64,000 bases of DNA from Seiridium cupressi (lineage: Eukaryota; Ascomycota; Sordariomycetes; Amphisphaeriales; Sporocadaceae): the NCBI GenBank assembly GCA_036674765.1, contig JARVKI010000022.1, positions 372,001 to 436,000 of the forward strand, in the 5' to 3' direction. Position numbers and translations under genes: made by a program. Position 1 is the first letter of the stretch. The number at the start of each line of letters is the position of its first letter. Shown piece by piece: positions 62,653-64,000 of this stretch. Below the pieces are notes generated by a model. That model saw only the letters and a program-made list of their open reading frames with translations, did no database searches and was not told where the DNA came from.

Positions 62653-63571
62653 CTAATGGCATGCATTGTCCTTGGTCGCCTTGGTCGAGGTTCCAAACAT
62701 AATGTAACCAACGAAATTGCCCACAAATACCGCTAGCATGACCCAACCGTTGTAAGTCATAAAAAGCAGCCTGAACATGCATCAACTTACGCATCCCCAC
62801 GGAACAAAATGTCACCCGGGCGGATGAGGTACTTACATCATCATAAAAGCGTAAAAGCTCTGTACCGCATACAACAGCGCCTTGATGATATGCGCCCGCT
62901 TGCTCACTTCAATCTGGTTGCGTCCTGACCATAGGAACGGCGTAGTCTCAGTAAGGTGTCCATCTTCGTGATCGCTGGCGATGACTTGAAACGCTCGCGC
63001 GGATTCTCTTAGCCATAGCTCTGTTGCTTTTCTTTCATTGTACTGTGAAATAAAGTTCCAAGCAAAGGCTGGGGCAGCCCGCTGCCCATGAGCAGTTGCC
63101 CTGGGCGGGTGCGTCCAGTATTGTCCGACCAGGCACCATCTCATGTGGAACGGACTTTGTATGTGTAGAAAGAGGAGGGAAGGAGAGGGCAGGACTCACG
63201 GGGAGCGGTCTCCTGTCGCTGGTTGACCCATGCCTCGTACCGCCTGGTGGCCTCGCGCAGGGCTTCGTATCCGACGCCGATGGCGACGATGGCGAGGAGG
63301 GAGAAGATCAGAGATGCGGTGCCCCGGATGTGCCAGCCGCGGAAGATGATGCACAGGTTCGTTGGGTCCCAAGTGAAGAGCATCTGCGGTTCGACGTGGC
63401 AGGTTAGCAATGAGAGCCATGCGATCGGGGGAAGTCGTTCTGCGGAGGCAATGCCAATCTCACGTTCATGTTGCACATGTCGGTCATGCCTCCATGACCT
63501 CCATGACCGGTGTTCCCATGATCCATGCCGCCGTGGTCCATCTGGGAGTGATCCATGTGTGCGTGCTCCAT
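62653..63571 (-). CDS. Ctr-family high-affinity copper transporter
   Basis: Model (minus): 63464-63571, 63200-63383, 62837-63020, 62653-62770; 197 aa. A Met/His-rich extracellular start (MEHAHMDHSQMDHGGMDHG, then CNMN) binds Cu(I). TM1 follows MLFTWDPTNLCIIFRGW (ASLIFSLLAIVAIGVGYE). TM2 carries the MxxxM selectivity motif (FYAFMMMLLFM) and TM3 the GxxxG packing motif (GNFVGYIMFG). It ends TKDNACH. Trimeric import of reduced copper across the plasma membrane is the known job of the family. Exons 1, 2 and 4 are secure. The acceptor of exon 3 is a choice: 63020 (CAACAG) or 62984 (TTCAAG), both in frame and differing by 36 nt in a loop region that is poorly conserved. The 3' end lies 180 bp from the Nudix stop. 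Confidence 0.88.
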
Positions 63572-63663
63572 TGCGTCGGGCGGGTGGATGCAAGCAACTA
63601 GGTTTCGTGAAGTTAAATCGGCTTCAGCTCCTCAGAGCCGGGAGAGAGATGCAATGTGCTATG

Positions 63664-63669
63664 TATATA
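63664..63669 (-). promoter_or_regulatory. TATA box of the copper transporter gene
   Basis: TATATA (minus strand) 93 bp before the ATG at 63571. Confidence 0.5.
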
Positions 63670-63696
63670 GGTATCGAGGCAAATGGCAGTTGACCC

Positions 63697-63726
63697 AGTA
63701 TAGCAGAGCGAGTGGTTCGCTATACT
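63697..63726. promoter_or_regulatory. Inverted repeat in the copper transporter promoter
   Basis: AGTATAGC (63697-63704) and GCTATACT (63719-63726) are perfect 8-bp arms with a 14-bp spacer. A smaller inverted pair AGCGA/TCGCT lies across the right arm. It sits about 125-155 bp before the ATG, where a dimeric regulator could bind. The yeast Mac1 site (TTTGCTC) is not present exactly; TTTGCTG occurs nearby at 63733-63739. Confidence 0.4.
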
Positions 63727-64000
63727 AACTAGTTTGCTGGCTCGGAAAGGAAACAGCTCAAATGTGCTCAAAGTGGACGGAAGGGTGAGTTCCAAACTCC
63801 AAGGATTGGGGGGAAAGGGAAGCTACTGCTCACGAGCCCAGCGCCTCGTAAGCCTACATGTGTAGCGTCAACGGCGTCTCAGAGCTTAAGGGGGGGCATC
63901 AAACGATCGGGTCCCCTGTTGCTACGGGGGTGCTCGTTTCAATACAGCGTAACTGATCACTCTAGATACGCCTCTGGCGTCTGGATAGCGCACTGTGTCC

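Larger units (their letters stand above)
63572..64000. other. Copper transporter promoter and window end
   Basis: It includes a TATA box at 63664-63669 and an inverted repeat at 63697-63726. The last 150 bp hold nothing identifiable. Confidence 0.55.

Overview
This window is nuclear DNA from a filamentous ascomycete (Pezizomycotina; Sordariomycetes is my best guess). The case rests on short spliceosomal introns (mostly 45-100 nt, GTRNGY donors, CTRAY branch sites, AG acceptors), loosely packed monocistronic genes on both strands, and fungal-type proteins such as Kar9, Pex6, Snt2, Ctr and the Gfa1 pathway enzyme. All exon boundaries were worked out by hand from splice signals, phase and family conservation, with no transcript data.

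Layout: 0-5 kb holds the 3' end of a RecQ-type helicase gene (+) converging on a KAR9 cortical/spindle-positioning gene (-). From 7.7 to 9.3 kb lies a conserved fungal gene of unknown function, followed by a scaffold gap (N10) bounded by G20 and C55 runs. From 10.3 to 23.2 kb are proteasome beta-7 (PRE4), GFA1 (first step of chitin-precursor synthesis, with a start split into tiny exons), the proteasome ATPase RPT4 divergent from an HCNGP/SAP30BP-like gene, and a six-exon cytosine deaminase (FCY1). From 23.8 to 29 kb is SNT2, a BAH/PHD/SANT chromatin reader. From 32.4 to 35.9 kb is a HELQ-type DNA repair helicase with thirteen exons, one apparently only 2 nt long. From 36.8 to 44 kb are a BTB protein, a secreted type-B carboxylesterase, a pseudogene whose only lesions are three stops explainable as C-to-T changes, and a proline iminopeptidase. 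From 44.9 to 51.3 kb are a Cys-Pro motif protein of unknown function and PEX6. From 53.2 to 63.6 kb are a membrane-anchored acid/steryl-ester lipase, a 4-coumarate-CoA ligase-like enzyme with a PKL C-terminus, ATP11, a Coq/Pcd1-type Nudix hydrolase, and a Ctr copper transporter.

The genes are mostly housekeeping and do not form an obvious pathway cluster. Two proteasome subunits lie 8 kb apart, and PEX6 lies about 6 kb from the start of a probable peroxisomal acyl-CoA ligase, but neither pairing needs more than chance. I see no tRNA, rRNA, CRISPR or intact transposon. The most unusual content is in RNA processing (the 2-nt exon, the 8- and 11-nt exons, a GC-AG intron) and in signs of mutation decay (stop-riddled frame at 41.7 kb, AT-rich tract at 17.9 kb, diverged tandem repeat at 18.7 kb whose core recurs in an intron at 57.5 kb).
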